This document shows, piece by piece, positions 39,801 through 53,829 of a stretch of 64,000 bases of DNA. Origin of the DNA: Diorhabda sublineata. Lineage: Eukaryota > Arthropoda > Insecta > Coleoptera > Chrysomelidae. Each line of letters opens with the position of its first letter. Position 1 is the first letter of the stretch. Location of the stretch: assembly GCF_026230105.1 (NCBI RefSeq), contig NW_026614188.1:186001-250000 (forward strand), in the 5' to 3' direction. The position numbers were made by a program, and so were the translations under genes. Below the pieces are notes generated by a model. The model ran no database searches. It was not told where the DNA came from and worked only from the letters and a program-made list of their open reading frames with translations.

Positions 39801-41714
39801 AGGAAGATAGACTTTGAAAATTTTCCATATTTTCAAAGTGACAGTTGACCACAATGGTCTTCAATCGATGTTATTCGATGATATCTGACAGAGTTAGATG
39901 CAAACTCACTCAAATATATGAGAAATGTTGAAATTCGACTTCAAATTAGGAAGATAGACTTTGAAAATTTTCCATATTTTCAAAGTGACAGTTGACCTCA
40001 ATGAGCTTCAATGGATGTTGTTCGATGATATCTGACAAAGTTAGATGCAAACTCACTCAAATATATGAGAAATGTTGAAATTCGACTTCACATTAGGAAG
40101 ATAGACTTTGAAAATTTTCAATTATTACAAAGTGACAGTTGACCTCAATGGTCTTCAATCGATGTTACTCGATGATATCTGACAAAGTTAGATGCAAACT
40201 CACTCAAATATATGAGAAATGTTGAAATTCGACTTCAAATTAGGAAGATAGACTTTGAAAATTTTCCATATTTTCAAAGTGACAGTTGACCTCAATGGGC
40301 TTCAATGGATGTTATTCGATGATATCTGACAAAGTTAGATGCAAACTCACTCAAATATATGAGAAATGTTGAAATTCGACTTCACATTAGGAAGATAGAC
40401 TTTGAAAATTTTCAATTATTACAAAGTGACAGTTGACCTCAATGGGCTTCAATGGATGTTATTCGATGATATGTGAAAAAATTAGATGCAAACTCACTCA
40501 AATATATGAGAAATGTTGAAATTCGACTTCACATTAGGAAGATAGACTTTGAAAATTTTCAATTATTACAAAGTGACAGTTGGCCTCAATGGTCTTCAAT
40601 CGATGTTATTCGATGATATTTGACAGAGTTAGATGCAAACTCACTCAAATATATGAGAAATGTTGAAATTCGACTTCAAATTAGGAAGATAGACTTTGAA
40701 AATTTTCAATTATTACAAAATGACAGTTGACCTCAATGGTCTTCAATCGATGTTATTCGATGATATCTGACAAAGTTAGATGCAAACTCACTCAAATATA
40801 TGAGAAATGTTGAAATTCGACTTCAAATTAGGAAGATAGACTTTGAAAATTTTCCATATTTTCAAATTGACAGTTGACCTCAATGGTCTTCAATGGATGT
40901 TATTCGATGATATCTGACAAAGTTAGATGCAAACTCACTCAAATATATGAGAAATGTTGAAATTCGACTTCACATTAGGAAGATAGACTTTGAAAATTTT
41001 CAATTATTACAAAGTGACAGTTGACCTCAATGGTCTTCAATCGATGTTATTCGATGATATCTGACAGAGTTAGATGCAAACTCACTCAAATATATGAGAA
41101 ATGTTGAAATTCGACTTCAAATTAGGAAGATAGACTTTGAAAATTTTCCATATTTTCAAAGTGACAGTTGACCTCAATGGGCTTCAATGGATGTTATTCG
41201 ATGATATCTGACAAAGTTAGATGCAAACTCACTCAAATATATGAGAAATGTTGAAATTCGACTTCACATTAGGAAGATAGACTTTGAAAATTTTCAATTA
41301 TTACAAAGTGACAGTTGACCTCAATGGGCTTCAATGGATGTTATTCGATGATATCTGACAAAGTTAGATGCAAACTCACTCAAATATGAGAAATGTTGAA
41401 ATTCGACTTCAAATTAGGAAGATAGACTTTGAAAATTTTCCATATTTTCAAAGTGACGGATGACCTCAATGGGCTTCAATGGATGTTATTCGATGATATG
41501 TGAAAAAATTATATGCAAACTCACTCAAATATATGAGAAATGTTGAAATTCGACTTCCCATTAGGAAGATAGACTTTGAAAATTTTCAATTATTACAAAG
41601 TGACAGTTGACCTCAATGGTCTTCAATCGATGTTATTCGATGATATTTGACAGAGTTAGATGCAAACTCACTCAAATATATGAGAAATGTTGAAATTCGA
41701 CTTCAAATTAGGAA
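36822..41714. repeat. Copy 2 of 33-monomer tandem duplication (period 4,832 bp)
   Basis: Carries the same series of rare changes as 31,990-36,882. The two copies share bases 36,822-36,882, so the crossover joint falls in that 61-bp stretch, where an ATTTGACAGAG tail meets GGAACATAG. The right end is the C/G mismatch at 41,715. Confidence 0.93.
38447..38577. repeat. 131-bp monomer with 16-bp deletion (duplicate)
   Basis: Same deletion as at 33,615-33,745, exactly 4,832 bp downstream. It is one of the markers showing that the two blocks descend from one another. Confidence 0.95.
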
Positions 41715-43204
41715 GATAGACTTTGAAAATTTTCCATATTTTCAAAGTGACAGTTGACCTCAATGGGCTTCAATGGATGTTATTCGATGATATCTGACAA
41801 AGTTAGATGCAAACTCACTCAAATATATGAGAAATGTTGAAATTCGACTTCACATTAGGAAGATAGACTTTGAAAATTTTCAATTATTACAAAGTGACAG
41901 TTGACCTCAATGGTCTTCAATCGATGTTATTCGATGATATCTGACAAAGTTAGATGCAAACTCACTCAAATATATGAGAAATGTTGAAATTCGACTTCAA
42001 ATTAGGAAGATAGACTTTGAAAATTTTCCATATTTTCAAAGTGACAGTTGACCTCAATGGGCTTCAATGGATGTTATTCGATGATATCTGACAAAGTTAG
42101 ATGCAAACTCACTCAAATATATGAGAAATGTTGAAATTCGACTTCACATTAGGAAGATAGACTTTGAAAATTTTCAATTATTACAAAGTGACAGTTGACC
42201 TCAATGGTCTTCAATCGATGTTATTCGATGATATCTGACAAAGTTAGATGCAAACTCACTCAAATATATGAGAAATGTTGAAATTCGACTTCACATTAGG
42301 AAGATAGACTTTAAAAATTTTCAATTATTACAAAGTGACAGTTGACCTCAATAGGCTTCAATGGATTTTATTCGATGATATCTGACAAAGTTAGATGCAA
42401 ACTCACTAAAATATATGAGAAATGTTGAAATTCGACTTCAAATTAGGAAGATAGACTTTGAAAATTTTCCATATTTTCAAAGTGACAGTTGACCTCAATG
42501 GGCTTCAATGGATGTTATTCGATGATATGTGAAAAAATTAGATGCAAACTCACTCAAATATATGAGAAATGTTGAAATTCGACTTCACATTAGGAAGATA
42601 GACTTTGAAAATTTTCAATTATTACAAAGTGACAGTTGACCTCAATGGTCTTCAATCGATGTTATTCGATGATATTTGACAGAGTTAGATGCAAACTCAC
42701 TCAAATATATGAGAAATGTTGAAATTCGACTTCAAATTAGGAAGATAGACTTTGAAAATTTTCAATTATTACAAAATGACAGTTGACCTCAATGGTCTTC
42801 AATCGATGTTATTCGATGATATCTGACAAAGTTAGATGCAAACTCACTCAAATATATGAGAAATGTTGAAATTCGACTTCAAATTAGGAAGATAGACTTT
42901 GAAAATTTTCCATATTTTCAAATTGACAGTTGACCTCAATGGGCTTCAATGGATGTTATTCGATGATATCTGACAAAGTTAGATGCAAACTCACTCAAAT
43001 ATATGAGAAATGTTGAAATTCGACTTCACATTAGGAAGATAGACTTTGAAAATTTTCAATTATTACAAAGTGACAGTTGACCTCAATGGTCTTCAATCGA
43101 TGTTATTCGATGATATCTGACAAAGTTAGATGCAAACTCACTCAAATATATGAGAAATGTTGAAATTCGACTTCACATTAGGAAGATAGACTTTGAAAAT
43201 TTTC
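41190..43204. repeat. Copy 1 of 13-monomer duplication (period 1,909 bp)
   Basis: Matches 43,099-45,113 at an offset of 1,909 bp (13 x 147 minus 2). Shared rare states are AAATATGAG (41,383), GACGGATGACC, AAAAAATTATATG, CTTCCCATT, GGATTTTATTCG (about 42,364), CACTAAAATAT, ACAAAATGACAG and CAAATTGACAG. Its left part is also the right part of the 4,832-bp duplication, so this event probably followed that one. Confidence 0.92.
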
Positions 43205-45113
43205 AATTATTACAAAGTGACAGTTGACCTCAATGGGCTTCAATGGATGTTATTCGATGATATCTGACAAAGTTAGATGCAAACTCACTCAAATATGAGA
43301 AATGTTGAAATTCGACTTCAAATTAGGAAGATAGACTTTGAAAATTTTCCATATTTTCAAAGTGACGGATGACCTCAATGGGCTTCAATGGATGTTATTC
43401 GATGATATGTGAAAAAATTATATGCAAACTCACTCAAATATATGAGAAATGTTGAAATTCGACTTCCCATTAGGAAGATAGACTTTGAAAATTTTCAATT
43501 ATTACAAAGTGACAGTTGACCTCAATGGTCTTCAATCGATGTTATTCGATGATATTTGACAGAGTTAGATGCAAACTCACTCAAATATATGAGAAATGTT
43601 GAAATTCGACTTCAAATTAGGAAGATAGACTTTGAAAATTTTCCATATTTTCAAAGTGACAGTTGACCTCAATGGGCTTCAATGGATGTTATTCGATGAT
43701 ATCTGACAAAGTTAGATGCAAACTCACTCAAATATATGAGAAATGTTGAAATTCGACTTCACATTAGGAAGATAGACTTTGAAAATTTTCAATTATTACA
43801 AAGTGACAGTTGACCTCAATGGTCTTCAATCGATGTTATTCGATGATATCTGACAAAGTTAGATGCAAACTCACTCAAATATATGAGAAATGTTGAAATT
43901 CGACTTCAAATTAGGAAGATAGACTTTGAAAATTTTCCATATTTTCAAAGTGACAGTTGACCTCAATGGGCTTCAATGGATGTTATTCGATGATATCTGA
44001 CAAAGTTAGATGCAAACTCACTCAAATATATGAGAAATGTTGAAATTCGACTTCACATTAGGAAGATAGACTTTGAAAATTTTCAATTATTACAAAGTGA
44101 CAGTTGACCTCAATGGTCTTCAATCGATGTTATTCGATGATATCTGACAAAGTTAGATGCAAACTCACTCAAATATATGAGAAATGTTGAAATTCGACTT
44201 CACATTAGGAAGATAGACTTTAAAAATTTTCAATTATTACAAAGTGACAGTTGACCTCAATAGGCTTCAATGGATTTTATTCGATGATATCTGACAAAGT
44301 TAGATGCAAACTCACTAAAATATATGAGAAATGTTGAAATTCGACTTCAAATTAGGAAGATAGACTTTGAAAATTTTCCATATTTTCAAAGTGACAGTTG
44401 ACCTCAATGGGCTTCAATGGATGTTATTCGATGATATGTGAAAAAATTAGATGCAAACTCACTCAAATATATGAGAAATGTTGAAATTCGACTTCACATT
44501 AGGAAGATAGACTTTGAAAATTTTCAATTATTACAAAGTGACAGTTGACCTCAATGGTCTTCAATCGATGTTATTCGATGATATTTGACAGAGTTAGATG
44601 CAAACTCACTCAAATATATGAGAAATGTTGAAATTCGACTTCAAATTAGGAAGATAGACTTTGAAAATTTTCAATTATTACAAAATGACAGTTGACCTCA
44701 ATGGTCTTCAATCGATGTTATTCGATGATATCTGACAAAGTTAGATGCAAACTCACTCAAATATATGAGAAATGTTGAAATTCGACTTCAAATTAGGAAG
44801 ATAGACTTTGAAAATTTTCCATATTTTCAAATTGACAGTTGACCTCAATGGGCTTCAATGGATGTTATTCGATGATATCTGACAAAGTTAGATGCAAACT
44901 CACTCAAATATATGAGAAATGTTGAAATTCGACTTCACATTAGGAAGATAGACTTTGAAAATTTTCAATTATTACAAAGTGACAGTTGACCTCAATGGTC
45001 TTCAATCGATGTTATTCGATGATATCTGACAAAGTTAGATGCAAACTCACTCAAATATATGAGAAATGTTGAAATTCGACTTCACATTAGGAAGATAGAC
45101 TTTGAAAATTTTC
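43099..45113. repeat. Copy 2 of 13-monomer duplication (period 1,909 bp)
   Basis: Counterpart of 41,190-43,204 with the same rare states, including AAATATGAG at 43,292. The copies share 43,099-43,204. The right bound is CCAT against CAAT at 45,114. Confidence 0.92.
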
Positions 45114-47024
45114 CATATTTTCAAAGTGACAGTTGACCTTAATGGGCTTCAATGGATGTTATTCGATGATATCTGACAAAGTTAGATGCAAACTCACTCA
45201 AATATATGAGAAATGTTGAAATTCGACTTCACATTAGGAAGATAGACTTTGAAAATTTTCCATATTTACAAAGTGACAGTTGACCTCAATGGTCTTCAAT
45301 CGATGTTATTCGATGATATCTGACAGAGTTAGATGCAAACTCACTCAAATATATGAGAAATGTTGAAATTCGACTTCAAATTAGGAAGATAGACTTTGAA
45401 AATTTTCCATATTTTCAAAGTGACAGTTGACCTCAATGGGCTTCAATGGATGTTATTCGATGATATCTGACAAAGTTAGATGCAAACTCACTCAAATATA
45501 TGAGAAATGTTGAAATTCGACTTCACATTAGGAAGATAGACTTTGAAAATTTTCAATTATTACAAAGTGACAGTTGACCTCAATGGGCTTCAATGGATGT
45601 TATTCGATGATATCTGACAAAGTTAGATGCAAACTCACTCAAATATATGAGAAATGTTGAAATTCGACTTCACATTAGGAAGATAGACTTTGAAAATTTT
45701 CAATTATTACAAAGTGACAGTTGACCTCAATGGTCTTCAATCGATGTTATTCGATGATATTTGACAGAGTTAGATGCAAACTCACTCAAATATATGAGAA
45801 ATGTTGAAATTCGACTTCAAATTAGGAAGATAGACTTTGAAAATTTTCAATTATTACAAAATGACAGTTGACCTCAATGGTCTTCAATCGATGTTATTCG
45901 ATGATATCTGACAAAGTTAGATGCAAACTCACTCAAATATATGAGAAATGTTGAAATTCGACTTCAAATTAGGAAGATAGACTTTGAAAATTTTCCATAT
46001 TTTCAAATTGACAGTTGACCTCAATGGGCTTCAATGGATGTTATTCGATGATATCTGACAAAGTTAGATGCAAACTCACTCAAATATATGAGAAATGTTG
46101 AAATTCGACTTCACATTAGGAAGATAGACTTTGAAAATTTTCAATTATTACAAAGTGACAGTTGACCTCAATGGTCTTCAATCGATGTTATTCGATGATA
46201 TCTGACAAAGTTAGATGCAAACTCACTCAAATATATGAGAAATGTTGAAATTCGACTTCACATTAGGAAGATAGACTTTGAAAATTTTCCATATTTTCAA
46301 AGTGACAGTTGACCTTAATGGGCTTCAATGGATGTTATTCGATGATATCTGACAAAGTTAGATGCAAACTCACTCAAATATATGAGAAATGTTGAAATTC
46401 GACTTCACATTAGGAAGATAGACTTTGAAAATTTTCCATATTTACAAAGTGACAGTTGACCTCAATGGTCTTCAATCGATGTTATTCGATGATATCTGAC
46501 AGAGTTAGATGCAAACTCACTCAAATATATGAGAAATGTTGAAATTCGACTTCAAATTAGGAAGATAGACTTTGAAAATTTTCCATATTTTCAAAGTGAC
46601 AGTTGACCTCAATGGGCTTCAATGGATGTTATTCGATGATATCTGACAAAGTTAGATGCAAACTCACTCAAATATATGAGAAATGTTGAAATTCGACTTC
46701 ACATTAGGAAGATAGACTTTGAAAATTTTCAATTATTACAAAGTGACAGTTGACCTCAATGGGCTTCAATGGATGTTATTCGATGATATCTGACAAAGTT
46801 AGATGCAAACTCACTCAAATATATGAGAAATGTTGAAATTCGACTTCACATTAGGAAGATAGACTTTGAAAATTTTCAATTATTACAAAGTGACAGTTGA
46901 CCTCAATGGTCTTCAATCGATGTTATTCGATGATATTTGACAGAGTTAGATGCAAACTCACTCAAATATATGAGAAATGTTGAAATTCGACTTCAAATTA
47001 GGAAGATAGACTTTGAAAATTTTC
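44447..47024. repeat. Eight-monomer tandem duplication (period 1,176 bp)
   Basis: Positions 44,447-45,848 match 45,623-47,024 at exactly 8 x 147 bp. Shared markers include the L unit (GACCTTAATGGG at 45,135 and 46,311), ACAAAATGACAG, CAAATTGACAG and the ATTTGACAGAG tail. The left part overlaps the right end of the 1,909-bp duplication, adding a third event in the same 15-kb stretch. Confidence 0.9.
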
Positions 47025-47604
47025 CATATTTTCAAAGTGACAGTTGACCTCAATGGGCTTCAATGGATGTTATTCGATGATATCTGACAAAGTTAGATGC
47101 AAACTCACTCAAATATATGAGAAATGTTGAAATTCGACTTCACATTAGGAAGATAGACTTTAAAAATTTTCAATTATTACAAAGTGACAGTTGACCTCAA
47201 TAGGCTTCAATGGATGTTATTCGATGATATCTGACAAAGTTAGATGCAAACTCACTCAAATATATGAGAAATGTTGAAATTCGACTTCAAATTAGGAAGA
47301 TAGACTTTGAAAATTTTCAATTATTACAAAGTGACAGTTGACCTCAATGGTCTTCAATCGATGTTATTCGATGATATCTGAGAGAGTTAGATGCAAACTC
47401 ACTCAAATATATGAGAAATGTTGAAATTCGACTTCAAATTAGGAACATAGACTTTGAAAATTTTCCATATTTACAAAGTGACAGTTGACCTCAATGGTCT
47501 TCAATCGATGTTATTCGATGATATCTGACAGAGTTAGATGCAAACTCACTCAAATATATGAGAAATGTTGGAATTCGACTTCAAATTAGGAAGATAGACT
47601 TTGA

Positions 47605-47760
47605 AAATTTTCCATATTTTCAAAGTGACGGATGACCTCAATGGGCTTCAATGGATGTTATTCGATGATATGTGAAAAAATTATATGCAAACTCACTCAA
47701 ATATATGAGAAATGTTGAAATTCGACTTCCCATTAGGAAGATAGACTTTGAAAATTTTCA
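47605..47760. repeat. Isolated copy of the GACGGATGACC / TTATATG / CTTCCCATT variant run
   Basis: GACGGATGACC, ATATGTGAAAAAATTATATG and CTTCCCATT occur in the same order as near 36.6, 41.5 and 43.4 kb, but without the AAATATGAG deletion in the preceding unit and after a TTGGAATTC unit. It marks another exchange or a conversion tract. Limits are approximate. Confidence 0.7.
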
Positions 47761-49149
47761 ATTATTACAAAGTGACAGTTGACCTCAATGGTCTTCAATC
47801 GATGTTATTCGATGATATTTGACAGAGTTAGATGCAAACTCACTCAAATATATGAGAAATGTTGAAATTCGACTTCAAATTAGGAAGATAGACTTTGAAA
47901 ATTTTCCATATTTTCAAAGTGACAGTTGACCTCAATGGGCTTCAATGGATGTTATTCGATGATATCTGACAAAGTTAGATGCAAACTCACTCAAATATAT
48001 GAGAAATGTTGAAATTCGACTTCACATTAGGAAGATAGACTTTGAAAATTTTCAATTATTACAAAGTGACAGTTGACCTCAATGGTCTTCAATCGATGTT
48101 ATTCGATGATATCTGACAAAGTTAGATGCAAACTCACTCAAATATATGAGAAATGTTGAAATTCGACTTCAAATTAGGAAGATAGACTTTGAAAATTTTC
48201 CATATTTTCAAAGTGACAGTTGACCTCAATAGGCTTCAATGGATTTTATTCGATGATATCTGACAAAGTTAGATGCAAACTCACTAAAATATATGAGAAA
48301 TGTTGAAATTCGACTTCAAATTAGGAAGATAGACTTTGAAAATTTTCCATATTTTCAAAGTGACAGTTGACCTCAATGGACTTCAATGGATGTTATTCGA
48401 TGATATCTGACAAAGTTAGATGCAAACTCACTCAAATATATGAGAAATGTTGAAATTCGACTTCACATTAGGAAGATAGACTTTGGAAATTTTCCATACT
48501 TTCAAAGTGACAGTTGACCTCAATGGGCTTCAATGGATGTTATTCGATGATATCTGACAAAGTTAGATGCAAACTCACTCAAATATATGAGAAATGTTGA
48601 AATTCGACTTCACATTAGGAAGATAGACTTTGAAAATTTTCCATATTTTCAAAGTGACAGTTGACCTTAAAGGGCTTCAATGGATGTTATTCGATGATAT
48701 CTGACAAAGTTAGATGCAAACTCACTCAAATATATGAGAAATGTTGAAATTCGACTTCACATTAGGAAGATAGACTTTGAAAATTTTCAATTATTACAAA
48801 GTGACAGTTGACCTCAATGGTCTTCAATCGATGTTATTCGATGATATCTGAGAGAGTTAGATGCAAACTCACTCAAATATATGAGAAATGTTGAAATTCG
48901 ACTTCAAATTAGGAACATAGACTTTGAAAATTTTCCATATTTACAAAGTGACAGTTGACCTCAATGGTCTTCAATCGATGTTATTCGATGATATCTGACA
49001 GAGTTAGATGCAAACTCACTCAAATATATGAGAAATGTTGGAATTCGACTTCAAATTAGGAAGATAGACTTTGAAAATTTTCCATATTTTCAAAGTGACA
49101 GTTGACCTCAATGGGCTTCAATGGATGTTATTCGATGATATCTGACAAA

Positions 49150-49157
49150 ATTATAGA
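49150..49157. repeat. Two-base insertion (AAATTATAGATG)
   Basis: The tail reads GACAAAATTATAGATGC in place of GACAAAGTTAGATGC, giving a 149-bp monomer. Other rare length changes are +1 at about 19,316 (CTCAAATGG), -1 at about 3,088 (ACTCTTC) and -2 at about 63,053 (TTTACAGTGAC). Confidence 0.85.
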
Positions 49158-49891
49158 TGCAAACTCACTCAAATATATGAGAAATGTTGAAATTCGACTT
49201 CACATTAGGAAGATAGACTTTGAAAATTTTCAATTATTACAAAGTGACAGTTGACCTCAATGGTCTTCAATCGATGTTATTCGATGATATCTGACAAAGT
49301 TAGATGCAAACTCACTCAAATATATGAGAAATGTTGAAATTCAACTTCAAATTAGGAAGATAGACTTTGAAAATTTTCCATATTTTCAAAGTGACAGTTG
49401 ACCTCAATGGGCTTCAATGGATGTTATTCGATGATATCTGACAAAGTTAGATGCAAACTCACTCAAATATATGAGAAATGTTGAAATTCGACTTCACATT
49501 AGGAAGATAGACTTTGAAAATTTTCAATTATTACAAAGTGACAGTTGACCTCAATGAGCTTCAATGGATGTTATTCGATGATATCTGACAAAGTTAGATG
49601 CAAACTCACTCAAATATATGAGAAATGTTGAAATTCGACTTCAAGTTAGGGAGATAGACTTTGAAAATTTTCAATTATTACAAAGTGACAGTTGACCTCA
49701 ATGGTCTTCAATCGATGTTATTCGATGATATCTGAGAGAGTTAGATGCAAACTCACTCAAATATATGAGAAATGTTGAAATTCGACTTCACATTAGGAAG
49801 ATAGACTTTGAAAATTTTCCATATTTTCAAAGTGACAGTTGACCTCAATGGGCTTCAATGGATGTTATTCGATGGAATCTGACAAAGTTAT

Positions 49892-52528
49892 ATGCAAACT
49901 CACTCAAATATATGAGAAATGTTGAAATTCGACTTCACATTAGGAAGATAGACTTTGAAAATTTTCAATTATTACAAAGTGACAGTTGACCTCAATGGTC
50001 TTCAATCGATGTTATTCGATGATATCTGACAGAGTTAGATGCAAACTCACTCAAATATATGAGAAATGTTGAAATTCGACTTCAAATTAGGAAGATAGAC
50101 TTTGAAAATTTTCCATATTTTCAAAGTGACAGTTGACCTCAATGGGCTTCAATGGATGTTATTCGATGATATCTGACAAAGTTAGATGCAAACTCACTCA
50201 AATATATGAGAAATGTTGAAATTCGACTTCAAATTAGGAAGATAGACTTTGAAAATTTTCCATATTTTCAAAGTGACAGTTGACCTCAATGGGCTTCAAT
50301 GGATGTTATTCGATGATATCTGACAAAGTTAGATGCAAACTCACTCAAATATATGAGAAATGTTGAAATTCGACCTCACATTAGGAAGATAGACTTTGAA
50401 AATTTTCAATTATTACAAAGTGACAGTTGACCTCAATGGTCTTCAATCGATGTTATTCGATGATATCTGACAGAGTTAGATGCAAACTCACTCAAATATA
50501 TGAGAAATGTTGAAATTCGACTTCAAATTAGGAAGATAGACTTTGAAAATTTTCCATATTTTCAAAGTGACAGTTGACCTCAATGGGCTTCAATGGATGT
50601 TATTCGATGATATCTGACAAAATTAGATGCAAACTCACTCAAATATATGAGAAATGTTGAAATTCGACTTCACATTAGGAAGATAGACTTTGAAAATTTT
50701 CAATTATTACAAAGTGACAGTTGACCTCAATGGTCTTCAATCGATGTTATTCGATGATATCTGACAAAGTTAGATGCAAACTCACTCAAATATATGAGAA
50801 ATGTTGAAATTCGACTTCAAATTAGGAAGATAGACTTTGAAAATTTTCCATATTTTCAAAGTGACAGTTGACCTCAATGGGCTTCAATGGATGTTATTCG
50901 ATGATATCTGACAAAGTTAGATGCAAACTCACTCAAATATATGAGAAATGTTGAAATTCGACTTCACATTAGGAAGATAGACTTTGAAAATTTTCAATTA
51001 TTACAAAGTGACAGTTGACCTCAATGGGCTTCAATGGATGTTATTCGATGGAATCTGACAAAGTTATATGCAAACTCACTCAAATATATGAGAAATGTTG
51101 AAATTCGACTTCACATTAGGAAGATAGACTTTGAAAATTTTCAATTATTACAAAGTGACAGTTGACCTCAATGGTCTTCAATCGATGTTATTCGATGATA
51201 TCTGAGAGAGTTAGATGCAAACTCACTCAAATATATGAGAAATGTTGAAATTCGACTTCACATTAGGAAGATAGACTTTGAAAATTTTCAATTATTACAA
51301 AGTGACAGTTGACCTCAATGGTCTTCAATCGATGTTATTCGATGATATCTGACAGAGTTAGATGCAAACTCACTCAAATATATGAGAAATGTTGAAATTC
51401 GACTTCAAATTAGGAAGATAGACTTTGAAAATTTTCCATATTTTCAAAGTGACAGTTGACCTCAATGGGCTTCAATGGATGTTATTCGATGATATCTGAC
51501 AAAGTTAGATGCAAACTCACTCAAATATATGAGAAATGTTGAAATTCGACTTCAAATTAGGAAGATAGACTTTGAAAATTTTCCATATTTTCAAAGTGAC
51601 AGTTGACCTCAATGGGCTTCAATGGATGTTATTCGATGATATCTGACAAAGTTAGATGCAAACTCACTCAAATATATGAGAAATGTTGAAATTCGACCTC
51701 ACATTAGGAAGATAGACTTTGAAAATTTTCAATTATTACAAAGTGACAGTTGACCTCAATGGTCTTCAATCGATGTTATTCGATGATATCTGACAGAGTT
51801 AGATGCAAACTCACTCAAATATATGAGAAATGTTGAAATTCGACTTCAAATTAGGAAGATAGACTTTGAAAATTTTCCAGATTTTCAAAGTGACAGTTGA
51901 CCTCAATGGGCTTCAATGGATGTTATTCGATGATATCTGACAAAATTAGATGCAAACTCACTCAAATATATGAGAAATGTTGAAATTCGACTTCACATTA
52001 GGAAGATAGACTTTGAAAATTTTCAATTATTACAAAGTGACAGTTGACCTCAATGGTCTTCAATCGATGTTATTCGATGATATCTGACAAAGTTAGATGC
52101 AAACTCACTCAAATATATGAGAAATGTTGAAATTCGACTTCAAATTAGGAAGATAGACTTTGAAAATTTTCCATATTTTCAAAGTGACAGTTGACCTCAA
52201 TGGGCTTCAATGGATGTTATTCGATGATATCTGACAAAGTTAGATGCAAACTCACTCAAATATATGAGAAATGTTGAAATTCGACTTCACATTAGGAAGA
52301 TAGACTTTGAAAATTTTCAATTATTACAAAGTGACAGTTGACCTCAATGGGCTTCAATGGATGTTATTCGATGGAATCTGACAAAGTTATATGCAAACTC
52401 ACTCAAATATATGAGAAATGTTGAAATTCGACTTCACATTAGGAAGATAGACTTTGAAAATTTTCAATTATTACAAAGTGACAGTTGACCTCAATGGTCT
52501 TCAATCGATGTTATTCGATGATATCTGA
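49892..52528. repeat. Nine-monomer tandem duplication (period 1,323 bp)
   Basis: Positions 49,892-51,205 match 51,215-52,528 at 9 x 147 bp. Markers repeated once per copy are CGACCTCACATT (50,371 and 51,694), ACAAAATTAG, and GATGGAATC followed by TTATATG (51,051 and 52,374; an earlier instance at 49,875 lies just left). The only internal difference I noticed is CCAG in place of CCAT at 51,880. Confidence 0.9.
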
Positions 52529-52847
52529 CAGAGTTAGATGCAAACTCACTCAAATATATGAGAAATGTTGAAATTCGACCTCACATTAGGAAGATAGACT
52601 TTGAAAATTTTCAATTATTACAAAGTGACAGTTGACCTCAATGGTCTTCAATCGATGTTATTCGATGATATCTGACAATGTTAGATGCAAACTCACTCAA
52701 ATATATGAGAAATGTTGAAATTCGACTTCAAATTAGGAAGATAGACTTTGAAAATTTTCCATATTTTCAAAGTGACAGTTGACCTCAATGGGCTTCAATG
52801 GATGTTATTCGATGATATCTGACAAAGTTAGATGCAAACTCACTCAA

Positions 52848-52992
52848 ATATATGAGAAATGTTGAAATTCGACTTCACATTAGGAAGATAGACTGAAAAT
52901 TTTCAATTATTACAAAGTGACAGTTGACCTCAATGGTCTTCAATCGATGTTATTCGATGATATTTGACAGAGTTAGATGCAAACTCACTCAA
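52848..52992. repeat. Lone right-zone 145-bp monomer (GACTGAAAA)
   Basis: The 2-bp deletion GACTTTGAAAA to GACTGAAAA is found here (T at 52,894) in a CACATTAGG class B unit with an ATTTGACAGAG tail. The other 14 examples I found all lie left of 18.3 kb: 1,236, 4,169, 5,049, 6,223, 8,132, 9,600, 10,774, 12,534, 13,414, 15,321, 16,200, 17,079, 18,105 and 18,250. Monomer limits are approximate. Confidence 0.85.
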
Positions 52993-53829
52993 ATATATGA
53001 GAAATGTTGAAATTCGACTTCAAATTAGGAAGATAGACTTTGAAAATTTTCCATATTTTCAAAGTGACAGTTGACCTCAATGGGCTTCAATGGATGTTAT
53101 TCGATGATATCTGACAAAGTTAGATGCAAACTCACTCAAATATATGAGAAATGTTGAAATTCGACTTCACATTAGGAAGATAGACTTTGAAAATATTCAA
53201 TTATTACAAAGTGACAGTTGACCTCAATGGTCTTCAATCCATGTTATTCGATGATATCTGACAAAGTTAGATGCAAACTCACTCAAATATATGAGAAATG
53301 TTGAAATTCGACTTCAAATTAGGAAGATAGACTTTGAAAATTTTCCATATTTTCAAAGTGACAGTTGACCTCAATGGGCTTCAATCGATGTTATTCGATG
53401 ATATCTGACAAAGTTAGATGCAAACTCACTCAAATATATGAGAAATGTTGAAATTCGACTTCACATTAGGAAGATAGACTTTGAAAATTTTCAATTATTA
53501 CAAAGTGACAGTTGACCTCAATGAGCTTCAATGGATGTTATTCGATGATATCTGACAAAGTTAGATGCAAACTCACTCAAATATATGAAAAATATTGAAA
53601 TTCGACTTCAAGTTAGGGAGATAGACTTTGAAAATTTTCAATTATTACAAAGTGACAGTTGACCTCAATGGTCTTCAATCGATGTTATTCGATGATATCT
53701 GAGAGAGTTAGATGCAAACTCACTCAAATATATGAGAAATGTTGAAATTCGACTTGACATTAGGAAGATAGACTTTGAAAATTTTCCATATTTTCAAAGT
53801 GACAGTTGACCTCAATGGGCTTCAATGGA

